This document shows, one piece after another, positions 16,003 to 23,920 of a DNA stretch of 37,390 nucleotides. The stretch comes from an uncultured Blautia sp. GTDB taxonomy: Bacteria > Bacillota > Clostridia > Lachnospirales > Lachnospiraceae. Location of the stretch: NCBI GenBank assembly GCA_948436455.1, contig CAOJIB010000008.1, positions 1-37,390 on the forward strand, read 5' to 3'. Each line of letters opens with the position of its first letter. Within the stretch, counting starts at the first letter, position 1. Position numbers and translations under genes: made by a program. The notes beneath the pieces were generated by a model that ran no database searches, had not been told where the DNA came from, and was given only the letters and a program-made list of their open reading frames with translations.

Positions 16003-16938
16003 CTACAAAAGAATTTCATCTAACGCAAAGATCCCCTCGATCAAATGCTCCTGAAAAGCCGTCGCCTGCGCCTTCCAAAGGACTTTTACATGAAGAGTCT
16101 CCTCATCTAACAGATATCTTCTGTCCAAAAGGCTGCGCCCCCGGCAGATTCCCCGGGAGCAGTCCACATACGCCGCCAGCTTCTCCCCGGAAAAAATCTC
16201 CGGATGCACCAGATACATCACAGGCATCGCTCCCAGAACCGGTATTCTGGGCTGTACTTGATATACTGGATATTCCATCATCCGCACCAGCAAATCGCTC
16301 AGCCTTTGGGCCGCAGGGCCGCCCATCTGTCCCAGCTTGCAGATCTGGCTCCGGGTCAGCCCCGCATAAAGCCCCGCATCCAGCGTACACAGCACAGTGG
16401 GAATCTTCGCCTCCAGCACCTTCTTTGCGGCGTCCGGATCCAGATAAAAATTGTATTCCGCCGCCATTGTCACATCGGATTCGCAGCCGGCGCCCCCTAC
16501 CAAAAGGATTTCCTGGATTTTTTCTTTTGATTCTGGATATCGCTCCAAAAGCTGGGCCAGGTTCGTTAGCGGCCCCATAGCCACCAGCGACACGCCTTCC
16601 TCTCTCTCCAAAAGCTCATGCAGCAGCTCCCAGGCAGGCTTCCCCACGTCTTTCGCGCTTCCCTTTGGAAAATCCTCCGGTAAGATGGAAATGCGCTGCA
16701 GAGGGAGCTCCTCCCTCTCTCGCCCGGCTTCTCCTGACGCTATCGGTACAGACAGGCCGAAAAATTCCGCCATATCCAGCGTATATCCAACCGCATCCGC
16801 CAACAGCGCGTTTCCTTCGCTGACCGTGATGCCTATAATCTCCAACTCTTCTCGGCAGGCGGCGGCATACGCCAGCCCTAACGCCTGATCCGCTCCGCCG
16901 CTACAGTCTACAATAACTTTCTTGATCCCCTCGTCCAC
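16003..16938 (-). CDS. Nucleoside-hydrolase-fold protein lacking calcium ligands
   Basis: A 311-residue relative of inosine-uridine nucleoside hydrolases, which normally split ribonucleosides using a Ca2+ held by the N-terminal DxDPGxDD motif and a C-terminal Asp. Here the motif reads D11-C-S-G-G-A-D17-Q, so the second and last Asp are Ser13 and Gln18, and the usual HD of PLHDPLA is Leu235-Gly236. Substrate-side residues are kept: Asn43 (EGN), Thr126 region (GPLTNLA) and AEYNFYLDPDAA (161-171). The fold is complete and the frame intact, so this looks like a pseudoenzyme or a family with a changed reaction rather than a decayed gene. GTG start with GAGGTC upstream; co-transcribed with the exonuclease. 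Confidence 0.85.
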   Translation of the reverse strand: MDEGIKKVIVDCSGGADQALGLAYAAACREELEIIGITVSEGNALLADAVGYTLDMAEFFGLSVPIASGEAGREREELPLQRISILPEDFPKGSAKDVGKPAWELLHELLEREEGVSLVAMGPLTNLAQLLERYPESKEKIQEILLVGGAGCESDVTMAAEYNFYLDPDAAKKVLEAKIPTVLCTLDAGLYAGLTRSQICKLGQMGGPAAQRLSDLLVRMMEYPVYQVQPRIPVLGAMPVMYLVHPEIFSGEKLAAYVDCSRGICRGRSLLDRRYLLDEETLHVKVLWKAQATAFQEHLIEGIFALDEILL

Positions 16939-16958
16939 TTTTTCTGACCTCTTCTTTC

Positions 16959-16989
16959 TCCGGCGCGCCGGATCTTTGCTTATATTTTA
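16959..16989 (-). promoter_or_regulatory. Promoter and 14-bp palindrome upstream of the nucleoside-hydrolase-like gene
   Basis: On the minus strand an extended -10, TGCTAAAAT (TAAAAT at 16984-16989), lies upstream of a perfect palindrome TCCGGCGCGCCGGA (16959-16972) in the short leader. The palindrome could be an operator or form a stem. No clear -35 is seen. Confidence 0.4.
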
Positions 16990-17119
16990 GCATACCTTAT
17001 AGGAATATGCACCTACTATTTGTCCACGACGCATCTTACGCACGCAACGCCAAAACGACCGAAATATACATATGCGTCAAAGAAAGCAGCCTGCCGTTCT
17101 GAAAATTTTCAAGAAAAGC

Positions 17120-17148
17120 TTGCCTAATCGAGAAATACGAGGTATAAT
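17120..17148 (+). promoter_or_regulatory. Sigma-A-type promoter of tRNA-Gly
   Basis: TTGCCT (17120-17125) and TATAAT (17143-17148) separated by exactly 17 nt, about 37 nt upstream of the mature tRNA. Confidence 0.75.
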
Positions 17149-17185
17149 ACAAAAAGTAAGAAGAGGTGTATTTTTTATATTTTCC

Positions 17186-17256
17186 GCAGATATAGTTCAT
17201 CGGTAGAACGCCAGCTTCCCAAGCTGGAGAGGCGGGTTCGATTCCCGTTATCTGCT
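17186..17256 (+). tRNA. tRNA-Gly (anticodon CCC)
   Basis: A complete 71-nt cloverleaf. Acceptor arms are GCAGATA and TATCTGC with discriminator T; D stem GTTC/GAAC; anticodon stem CCAGC/GCTGG around loop TTCCCAA, giving anticodon CCC; T stem GCGGG/CCCGT around TTCGATT. The CCA end is not encoded. It reads the rarer GGG glycine codon. It has its own promoter and a terminator. Confidence 0.95.
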
Positions 17257-17281
17257 TGAAACCTTGACTTATAAGAAAAAT

Positions 17282-17318
17282 GGGCTGTCTTTCTTTTTGG
17301 GAAGGATAGCCCTGATTT
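17282..17318 (+). terminator. Terminator after tRNA-Gly
   Basis: GGGCTGTC (17283-17290) pairs with GATAGCCC (17305-17312) with one G-T pair, followed by TGATTTTAT. The T tail is interrupted, so efficiency may be moderate. Confidence 0.55.
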
Positions 17319-17724
17319 TATATTTAACGCCATTTCTATTTTATTCCAATACGCTTTCCAGCTTTTCCATTTTCTCGGCCCTGATTTCCGAAAAAGACAC
17401 CCCTCTTTTATAATCGCATTACAAGCAACGTGTGCATTGTTCTCGTGCCCCGCAGCTAGATATACCATCTTACAGATCGAAAAAAGAACAGCCATAAAAG
17501 CAAGCCGCCTCTTCGGTAGACTACAGAACAATAGTCTCCAGCTCTATGGCTCCCTCTTTTTGTTATAAATTTCAAAAGAAAAAGAGACGGGAAACAGCTG
17601 GCGAAAATGCCGCCATGTCTCCCACCTCTAAAAATTACACGTAAAGCCTGCTGCTCGGGGCTTCCCCGCCCACTATAGCATGCAAAGCTTTTGATTTTTC
17701 AGCAAGTCTTACCTGTTAAAAAGC
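17313..17724. other. Gene-poor interval between tRNA-Gly and the sodium symporter
   Basis: No supportable gene. A minus-strand open frame running through the tRNA is an artefact. The interval holds a small perfect hairpin AGACTA/TAGTCT (about 17517-17536) and, nearer the symporter, the symporter's terminator (17574-17621). Confidence 0.5.
17574..17621 (-). terminator. Terminator of the sodium symporter gene
   Basis: On the minus strand GAGAC (17617-17621) pairs with GTCTC (17584-17588), enclosing a further GGCG/CGCC stem, followed by TTTTTCTTTT. Confidence 0.65.
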
Positions 17725-19080
17725 TTATACTACAATCATTCCCAACGCTTCCATAACGGCGAATACCAGAATCGCAACCAGGAAAACCGGGGCGATAAAT
17801 TTTACCATCACCGTATAAAAATTCTGCAGCTTGAACGGCCGGTTCACTTCTACCTCTTCAATAATCGTACGCGGCTTGATGAAATAGCCTACAAAGATAC
17901 AGGTCAAGAAGGCTACGATCGGCATTAGCACGCTGTTGCTGAGGAAGTCGAAGAAATCCAACAAACTCATGCCCAGCGGCGCGATAAAGCTCCAGATGCC
18001 AAAGCCCAGGGATACGGGAATGCCTACGGCTAAAAGGTAAACAAAAACGACCAACGACGACTTCCGGCGCTCCCAGCCAAATTTATCGCTGACGATAGAA
18101 ACCAGCGTTTCCGTCAGAGAAATGGCCGAAGTCAGCGCGGCGAACAGAACCAGCAGGAAAAAGGCGATCCCTACGATCGTGCCCAGCCCCATGCTGTTAA
18201 AAACCTTCGGAAGCGTGATAAACATCAAAGACGGTCCTTTGCCCAGCGCCTCCTCGCTGCCGCCGGAGAAAGCAAATACCGCCGGAATGATCATTAGACC
18301 GGCCAGAAAAGCAATCGCTGTATCGAAAGCCTCCACCTGACGGACAGACGCCTCCAGATCGTTTTCTTTCTTCATATAAGAACCATAGGTGATCATAATA
18401 CCCATGGCCAGGGACATGGAATAAAAAAGCTGTCCCAAAGCCGCCAGCACCGTCGTCGCGCTAAAATGGCTGAAATCCGGCTTCAGATAATAAATCACAC
18501 CTTCCATAGCGCCCGGCTGCATAATCGAAAAGATCGCCAGGAACAGCGTTAAAACGATCAGAAACGGCATCATAATCCGGCTGGCTTTCTCAATACCACC
18601 CTGTACGCCCAGAACGACGACGCCCACCGTCATCACAACAAAAATAATAAAGAAAATAACTGGCGCCAATGGCTGGGTAATAAAACCTGTAAAGAAATCA
18701 TCATTCGTAGCCGCCTGCATCTGCCCGGTTACAAATACGGTCAGATATTTAATCACCCAACCGCCAATTACACTGTAATACGGCGTAATCACAAAGGGCA
18801 CCAGACAGGCCAGTATTCCCAAAAAACCGAAACGCTTATCCAGCTTCTGATACGCGCCGATTACGCTCAGCCTCGTTTTTCTTCCCAGGGAAATTTCTGT
18901 GATCATCAGTACAAAACCAAAGGTAACCGCCAAGATCAGGTATACCAAAAGAAAAATACCGCCGCCGTACTTGGCAGCCAGATAAGGGAACCTCCACAGA
19001 TTTCCCAAGCCTACCGCAGAGCCTGCCGCTGCGAGCACAAACCCCAACTTATCCGAAAATTTACTACGTTTCTTTTCCAT
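17725..19080 (-). CDS. Sodium-dependent transporter, NSS (SNF) family
   Basis: A 451-residue integral membrane symporter with about eleven hydrophobic helices, the usual size for bacterial members. The N-terminus has the hallmark FVLAAAGSAVGLGNLWRFPYLAAKYGGGIFLLVY, which holds the unwound first helix that binds Na+ and substrate. Bacterial relatives import amino acids such as leucine, tryptophan or tyrosine; the substrate here cannot be chosen. ATG start with AGGAAGGAG upstream. The upstream region contains a CodY-like box (19215-19229), consistent with control by amino-acid supply. Single-gene unit with its own terminator. Confidence 0.92.
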   Translation of the reverse strand: MEKKRSKFSDKLGFVLAAAGSAVGLGNLWRFPYLAAKYGGGIFLLVYLILAVTFGFVLMITEISLGRKTRLSVIGAYQKLDKRFGFLGILACLVPFVITPYYSVIGGWVIKYLTVFVTGQMQAATNDDFFTGFITQPLAPVIFFIIFVVMTVGVVVLGVQGGIEKASRIMMPFLIVLTLFLAIFSIMQPGAMEGVIYYLKPDFSHFSATTVLAALGQLFYSMSLAMGIMITYGSYMKKENDLEASVRQVEAFDTAIAFLAGLMIIPAVFAFSGGSEEALGKGPSLMFITLPKVFNSMGLGTIVGIAFFLLVLFAALTSAISLTETLVSIVSDKFGWERRKSSLVVFVYLLAVGIPVSLGFGIWSFIAPLGMSLLDFFDFLSNSVLMPIVAFLTCIFVGYFIKPRTIIEEVEVNRPFKLQNFYTVMVKFIAPVFLVAILVFAVMEALGMIVV

Positions 19081-19214
19081 AGCATCTCCTTCCTATGCTT
19101 TTGTTTTTTGCCGCCGTCCAACGCAGGGACGACGCAGTTTTGTATTTTATTTGTATCAGCGCCGGACGCAGTTCCCATGACGATCCGGCATATACTTTCT
19201 CTATTATGCCATTA

Positions 19215-19310
19215 TTTTTTCAGAAAAACAATACATATTTCTCGAACTTTTACGCATACTATAAACAGTTCGTTAGCATTCGTCGTAATTACATGTAATT
19301 TTCATATAAT
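19215..19310. promoter_or_regulatory. Regulatory region between the symporter and DUF1540 genes
   Basis: A sequence at 19215-19229 contains TTTTCAGAAAA and matches the CodY consensus at 11 of 15 positions. A perfect 14-bp palindrome AATTACATGTAATT (19287-19300) lies four bases upstream of a TATAAT (19305-19310) that would serve the plus-strand DUF1540 gene, so it covers the -35 position and is a likely operator for an unidentified regulator. No good -35 is visible there. Confidence 0.45.
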
Positions 19311-19367
19311 ATTGCGGCAATCACGCAAAACGAATGGAAAAATTTCAGGAAAAAGGAGGACATGACT

Positions 19368-19682
19368 ATGCCAATGTTACGATGTTCCGCAACGACCTGC
19401 GTATATAACGAGGAACAGCTCTGCTCCAAAGGCGACATCAAGGTAAATGGAAGCGACGCCAAGTACGCCGATGAAACAAGCTGCGCCAGCTTCCGGGAAA
19501 GAAGCGGAGATTCGGCCAAGAATAGCTGCGGCTGCGGCTGCAAGACCATTGACGTAGACTGCAAGGCCTGCGAGTGCGTACACAATGCCAATGAAAAATG
19601 CGCCGCCGACTCCATCGATATTGCCGGCGTAAACGCCTGTGAATGTCAGGATACAAAATGCGGCACCTTTAGCTGCAAATAA
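19368..19682 (+). CDS. Tandem DUF1540 Cys-rich protein
   Basis: A 104-residue protein with two copies of the DUF1540 motif, each with a C-x4-C-x6/7-C layout and trailing cysteines: first MLRCSATTCVYNEEQLCSKGDIKVNG...CASF, second IDVDCKACECVHNANEKCAADSIDI...CGTFSC. Between them is a Cys/Gly stretch, NSCGCGCK. DUF1540 proteins are small, widespread in clostridia, of unknown function, and probably bind metal. The ATG at 19368 is preferred over that at 19362 because it sits 8 nt after GGAGG. Own promoter with an upstream palindrome, and a terminator, so it is monocistronic. Confidence 0.85.
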   Translation: MPMLRCSATTCVYNEEQLCSKGDIKVNGSDAKYADETSCASFRERSGDSAKNSCGCGCKTIDVDCKACECVHNANEKCAADSIDIAGVNACECQDTKCGTFSCK

Positions 19683-19699
19683 AAGTGTCCCAATGCGCT

Positions 19700-19750
19700 G
19701 CCATTTTATTGGGCGGAACTTTCCAAAAGCTTCCTACCCGATAAAATGGC
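19700..19750. repeat. Inverted repeat with 14-bp stem downstream of DUF1540
   Basis: GCCATTTTATTGGG (19700-19713) pairs with CCCGATAAAATGGC (19737-19750), with one G-T pair and a 23-nt loop. There is no T tail, so it is not a standard terminator. It could protect the mRNA 3' end or be a small palindromic insertion. Confidence 0.55.
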
Positions 19751-19790
19751 GTATGAAAAACCTACTTTTGCATACTGCGGCAAGACAGAA

Positions 19791-19822
19791 AAAAGTGCCC
19801 GCAGATATGAGGCACTTTTTTT
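19791..19822. terminator. Bidirectional terminator between DUF1540 and codY
   Basis: AAAAGTGCC (19791-19799) pairs with GGCACTTTT (from 19811), with seven T residues on the plus strand and a run of T residues on the minus strand, so it can end both convergent genes. Confidence 0.85.
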
Positions 19823-19858
19823 GATGATTAAAAATCTTTTTTGAAAATGGAAATATCA

Positions 19859-20650
19859 TTATTGCTGTTTTTTACTCCTTTGGGCTTTAATTGCTTCCAT
19901 CTCATCAAAAAGCACTTCATTCAGTACCTTGATGTAGGTTCCCTTCATACCGGAAGAACGGGACTCGATAACTCCTGCGCTCTCGAATTTCCGAAGCGCG
20001 TTGACAATGACAGAGCGGGTAATTCCCACCCGGTCCGCAATCTTGCTGGCTACCAGAATGCCTTCCTCGCCGTCCATTTCATCGAAAATATGGATAATAG
20101 CCTCCAGCTCGGAAAACGATAAAGTATTAAAGGCGGATTTTACCACCTGCTGCTTTCTGTCCTCTTCTGCATTTTCCTCATGGACAGAGCGCATCATCTC
20201 CAGTCCTACCACCGTTGTGGCGTATTCGCTGACAATAATATCCTCGATCGCGTAAGCGTTATGATCCCGATACATAAATACCGTTCCCAACCGTTCACCG
20301 GCAATATTGATCGGTGTGACGATACCCTGATAATGGGAAATATTTTCGCCTTCAAAACCGAGGGTTTCCAGGTTTACATTTTCCTTCGTGGACAAAATGC
20401 CCAGAAAGCGTTCGTTCAAAAGGGGATCGATGTGGCCGCCCACCTCGTCTTCCACTAATTCGGTAATTTCTTCCACACCAAGACATAAGCTGACCCCCAG
20501 GACCTTTCCCTTTTTACTCAGCACGAGAATGTTTGACTCCAAAGTTTCCATCATTACCTGACAAATGTCGTTAAAGACTACTTTACTGGAATTACTATTA
20601 TGCAGAAGATTATTGATCTTTCTTGTCTTATCCAGTAATTGAACGCTCAT
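19859..20650 (-). CDS. codY: GTP- and branched-chain-amino-acid-sensing global regulator CodY
   Basis: CodY represses or activates many nutrient-uptake and biosynthesis genes when GTP and isoleucine/valine are high. The 263-residue protein has the N-terminal GAF ligand domain (MSVQLLDKTRKINNLLHNS onward), a long linker helix and the C-terminal winged helix with ASKIADRVGITRSVIVNALRKFESAGVIESRSSGMKGTYIKVLN. Length and motifs are full. ATG start with AAAGGAGG upstream. It stands alone, with a CodY-box-like sequence and a palindrome in its own upstream region, suggesting autoregulation. Confidence 0.97.
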   Translation of the reverse strand: MSVQLLDKTRKINNLLHNSNSSKVVFNDICQVMMETLESNILVLSKKGKVLGVSLCLGVEEITELVEDEVGGHIDPLLNERFLGILSTKENVNLETLGFEGENISHYQGIVTPINIAGERLGTVFMYRDHNAYAIEDIIVSEYATTVVGLEMMRSVHEENAEEDRKQQVVKSAFNTLSFSELEAIIHIFDEMDGEEGILVASKIADRVGITRSVIVNALRKFESAGVIESRSSGMKGTYIKVLNEVLFDEMEAIKAQRSKKQQ

Positions 20651-20686
20651 GATTTCCTCCTTTCATCTTCTTTTGAAATAATGCAT

Positions 20687-20784
20687 AATAATGTAACATT
20701 ATTTTATATGATACCACAGTATGAATTGCAAAAGCAACACATTTTTAAATTTTTATTCGTAATTCACATTTTTTTCAGAAAATA
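20687..20784 (-). promoter_or_regulatory. codY promoter, palindrome and CodY-like box
   Basis: On the minus strand TTGCAA (20726-20731) and TATAAA (20703-20708) are 17 nt apart. A perfect palindrome AATAATG-TAA-CATTATT (20687-20703) lies at the start of the transcript. Upstream, 20770-20784 matches the CodY consensus AATTTTCWGAAAATT at 12 of 15 positions, around TTTTCAGAAAAT. Confidence 0.55.
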
Positions 20785-20942
20785 TTTCTGCCTCTACGCA
20801 ATTGACTCGAAATGTTTTTCTGTATACAGATAATAACACTGCCTATGTATCTTTTTATACCTTTTGCGGGAAGCTTTCTTTCCGTCTAAAGTTTTCTATT
20901 TCTATATCGCAACGCCCTGTGGCGAAATCGCTGTATTTTCTA

Positions 20943-20971
20943 TCGACATTTTTTCGAAAATATATTATAAT
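20943..20971 (+). promoter_or_regulatory. Sigma-A-type promoter of the DAHP synthase gene
   Basis: TCGACA (20943-20948) and TATAAT (20966-20971) separated by 17 nt. The leader of about 95 nt shows no recognisable attenuator or T-box. Confidence 0.65.
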
Positions 20972-21074
20972 TAAAAATCGGTAACTGTTCCGTACCTTTC
21001 ACAATTATAAAGGTATAAAGACCGGCGGCGTATACCGCGCGGATCGTACACTACAGCAAAAGGAGATGGACATC

Positions 21075-22106
21075 ATGGGATTTGAATTTTTTACAAAGCT
21101 TCCTACCCCTGCCGAGATTAAAAGCCGTTATCCCCTCTCCCAGAAAGTACAGGAGATTAAAAATACCCGGGACGCCGAAATCCGCCAGGTATTTACCGGA
21201 GAATCGGATAAGTTTCTGGCGATCATCGGCCCCTGCTCCGCAGATAATGAAGACGCTGTCTGCGATTACCTGCTGCGTCTGAAGAAAATCCAGGAAAAAA
21301 TCCAGGAAAAAGTGCTTGTTATTCCCCGCGTATACACCAATAAACCCCGCACCACCGGCGAGGGCTACAAGGGTATGCTGCACCAGCCGGATCCGGAAAA
21401 GCAGCCGGATATGCTGGCAGGGATCATCGCCATTCGGAAAATGCATCTGAAAGCCATCGAGGTCAGCGAAATGACCTGCGCCGACGAAATGCTCTACCCG
21501 GAGAATTATCGTTATTTATCCGACCTGCTCTCCTACGTGGCCGTGGGCGCGCGCTCCGTCGAAGACCAGCAGCACCGCCTGACCGTCAGCGGAATGGACG
21601 TACCGGCCGGCATGAAGAATCCCACCAGCGGCGATTTTGGCGTCATGCTCAATTCCATATACGCCGCGCAGGAAGGCCATCGCTTTATCTACCGGGGCTG
21701 GGAAGTACAGACGACTGGTAATCCCCTGGCGCACGCCATCTTACGGGGCGCGGTCAATAAGCATGGCGAAGCCATTCCCAATTACCACTACGAGGATCTG
21801 CAGCTCCTTTTGGAAAAGTACGCCCAGCGAGATCTGAAAAACCCCCTGTGCATCGTAGATACGAACCATTCCAATTCCAATAAACAGTATCTGCAGCAGA
21901 TCCGTATTGCCAAAGAAGTGCTGCACAGCCGAAATTTAAATCCGGACATCCGCCAGTTAGTCCGGGGACTGATGATCGAAAGCTATCTGGTAAGCGGCAG
22001 CCAGAGCATTGGCAAAGAGCATATTTATGGAAAATCCATCACGGACCCCTGTCTTGGCTGGGAAGAAACGGAAGAACTATTGTATACAATCGCCGAAATG
22101 TGCTAA
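21075..22106 (+). CDS. aroF: 3-deoxy-7-phosphoheptulonate synthase (DAHP synthase, class I)
   Basis: Catalyses condensation of phosphoenolpyruvate and erythrose 4-phosphate, the first step of the shikimate pathway to aromatic amino acids. The 343-residue protein is AroFGH-like: AIIGPCSADNED (metal/PEP site region), RVYTNKPRTT, KNPTSGDFGVMLNS and the C-terminal DTNHSNSNKQ and GLMIESYL segments are all present. ATG at 21075 has AAAAGGAG at a 9-nt spacing; an in-frame ATG at 21066 is too close to it. Single gene with its own promoter and terminator. Which aromatic amino acid inhibits it cannot be told. Confidence 0.93.
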   Translation: MGFEFFTKLPTPAEIKSRYPLSQKVQEIKNTRDAEIRQVFTGESDKFLAIIGPCSADNEDAVCDYLLRLKKIQEKIQEKVLVIPRVYTNKPRTTGEGYKGMLHQPDPEKQPDMLAGIIAIRKMHLKAIEVSEMTCADEMLYPENYRYLSDLLSYVAVGARSVEDQQHRLTVSGMDVPAGMKNPTSGDFGVMLNSIYAAQEGHRFIYRGWEVQTTGNPLAHAILRGAVNKHGEAIPNYHYEDLQLLLEKYAQRDLKNPLCIVDTNHSNSNKQYLQQIRIAKEVLHSRNLNPDIRQLVRGLMIESYLVSGSQSIGKEHIYGKSITDPCLGWEETEELLYTIAEMC

Positions 22107-22114
22107 AGATGTGC

Positions 22115-22163
22115 GCGGTATCGTTTCCTTATTATATAAGTAGAAAACGATACCGCCTTTTTT
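22115..22163 (+). terminator. Terminator of the DAHP synthase gene
   Basis: GCGGTATCGTTT (22115-22126) pairs perfectly with AAACGATACCGC (22145-22156), followed by CTTTTTT. Confidence 0.9.
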
Positions 22164-22164
22164 A

Positions 22165-23919
22165 TCAATGGGCAAATTGGCTCTGGTATAGATCCGCGTA
22201 AAAGCCCTTCCTTTGCAAAAGCTCTTCGTGATTTCCCTGTTCGATAATATGTCCGTCCCGCATAACCAAAATGATATCTGCTTCTCGGATCGTAGACAGA
22301 CGATGAGCGACAATAAAGCTGGTACGTCCCTTCATTAGTTGAGCGAAGGCATTTTGAATCTTCAGCTCTGTACGCGTGTCAATGGAAGACGTGGCTTCGT
22401 CCAGGATCAGCATTGGCGGATGGCAAAGCATCACCCGAGTAATGCACAAAAGCTGCTTCTGTCCCTGAGAGAGACTACCTCCGTCCTCCGTAATTACCGT
22501 ATCATAACCTTCCGGCAGCCGCCGGATAAAACTATGAGCGTGACAGGCACGGGCCGCCGCCTCCACCTCCGCGTCGGTGGCATCCGGTTTTCCCATAACA
22601 ATATTCTCCCGGATCGTCCCGCTCTTTAACCAAGTTTCCTGCAGAACCATGCCAAAGCTCTCCCGCAGGCTTCTCCTGGTAACCTGTCGGATATCTTTTC
22701 CATCGATGGAAATACTTCCGCCGGCCACGTCATAAAAGCGCATCAGCAGATTGATCACCGTCGTCTTTCCACATCCGGTTGGCCCAACGATCGCCACGCG
22801 CCAGCCCGGCCGCACAGATAGATCCACATCCTCCAGAAGCTTCTGTCCTGGATCGTAGGAGAAATTTACATGCGAAATTTCCACCTGCCCTTCGACGTCC
22901 TTTAAAACCGCCGCATCTTCCGGCTCCGGCGTTTGAGGTTCCTCCTCAATCAATTCAAACAGCCGTCCGGCGCAGGCAATGGCGTTTTGCAATTCTGTCA
23001 CAACACCGGAAATCTCGTTGAAAGGCTTCGTATACTGATTGGCGTAGCTTAAAAACGCCGAAAGCTGCCCGACGCTTAAGCGGCCGCCAATCGCCGCCAA
23101 CGCCCCGGTAACACCCACGCCCGTATACACCAGACTGTTGACAAAACGAGTGGAAGGATTCGTAAGCGACGAGAAAAATACGGCCTTTAAGGAGCAGTCC
23201 TTCAATCGCTCATTGATTTCGTCAAATTTCTCCTGAGCCTGCCGCTCGTGGCAAAAGGCCTGTACCACCTTCTGACCGCCGACCATTTCCTCGATCAACG
23301 CCGTCTGCTCTCCCCGCGTCTCCGACTGGAGCTTGAACATATGGAAGGTCTTTCGGGCAATAAAGGCCGCCACAATCAAAGATACCGGCGTCACCAGAAG
23401 CACCACCAGCGTGATTCCTGCATTGACCGAGAGCATAAAGCCCAAAGTCCCTAGAATCGTAATCACCCCAATGAAAAACTGGGTAAACCCCATCAAAAGC
23501 CCGTCCGCAAACTGATCCGCGTCGGCAATGACGCGGCTGACGATCTCGCCGCTGGGATGGCTATCCATATATTTCAAGGGAAGCTTCTGGATATGGGCAA
23601 AGGCCTCGTCCCGTATATCCCGGACGATCTGAAAGGTCATCTTATTGTTGCAGGTATTCATCACCCACTGGGCCAGCGCCGTAAGGGCGATCACCACCGC
23701 CATTTTCTTTAGAATCCCAAAGACGCCGACAAAATTCACCGCATCCTTTCCTATGATAAAGTCTATGGCCTGTCCGGTCAGCAGCGGAATGTATAAGGTC
23801 GCCGCCACAGTTACCGCCGCCAGAACAATGGAAAGACTAAGATACAGCCAATATCGTCGGATATAACGAAGCACTTTTCGTAACGTCGCCTTTTGCCTGC
23901 TATCTGCTTTTTTCACCAC
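22165..23919 (-). CDS. ABC exporter half-transporter, consensus ATP site subunit
   Basis: A 584-residue type I exporter half: six transmembrane helices (about 30-310) then an ATPase domain. Walker A GPTGCGKTT, signature LSQGQKQL, Walker B LILDEATSSID with the catalytic Glu, and the switch His in VAHRLSTI are intact. It should pair with the product of the adjacent upstream gene, whose own site is degenerate, giving a heterodimer like TM287/288 or BmrCD, which exports hydrophobic compounds. The start is GTG at 23919, one base after the partner's stop, using the partner's terminal AAAGGAGGAGG as ribosome binding site; the frame also runs back into the partner but without a start signal. Substrate unknown. 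Confidence 0.92.
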   Translation of the reverse strand: MVKKADSRQKATLRKVLRYIRRYWLYLSLSIVLAAVTVAATLYIPLLTGQAIDFIIGKDAVNFVGVFGILKKMAVVIALTALAQWVMNTCNNKMTFQIVRDIRDEAFAHIQKLPLKYMDSHPSGEIVSRVIADADQFADGLLMGFTQFFIGVITILGTLGFMLSVNAGITLVVLLVTPVSLIVAAFIARKTFHMFKLQSETRGEQTALIEEMVGGQKVVQAFCHERQAQEKFDEINERLKDCSLKAVFFSSLTNPSTRFVNSLVYTGVGVTGALAAIGGRLSVGQLSAFLSYANQYTKPFNEISGVVTELQNAIACAGRLFELIEEEPQTPEPEDAAVLKDVEGQVEISHVNFSYDPGQKLLEDVDLSVRPGWRVAIVGPTGCGKTTVINLLMRFYDVAGGSISIDGKDIRQVTRRSLRESFGMVLQETWLKSGTIRENIVMGKPDATDAEVEAAARACHAHSFIRRLPEGYDTVITEDGGSLSQGQKQLLCITRVMLCHPPMLILDEATSSIDTRTELKIQNAFAQLMKGRTSFIVAHRLSTIREADIILVMRDGHIIEQGNHEELLQRKGFYADLYQSQFAH

Positions 23920-23920
23920 C

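Noticed and set aside
17186-17256. tRNA-Gly as an integration site
   Set aside because: I see no second copy of the tRNA 3' end in the window and the recombinase repeats do not resemble it.
17175-17531. A 118-codon minus-strand open frame between the NSS symporter gene and tRNA-Gly
   Set aside because: Its C-terminal part is the antisense of the tRNA (NRTRLSSLGSWRSTDE is a known artefact of tRNA antisense translation), and it has no convincing ribosome binding site.
20972-21074. T-box or riboswitch leader for DAHP synthase
   Set aside because: The leader is only about 95 nt, has no T-box sequence, no terminator/antiterminator pair and no leader peptide rich in aromatic residues.
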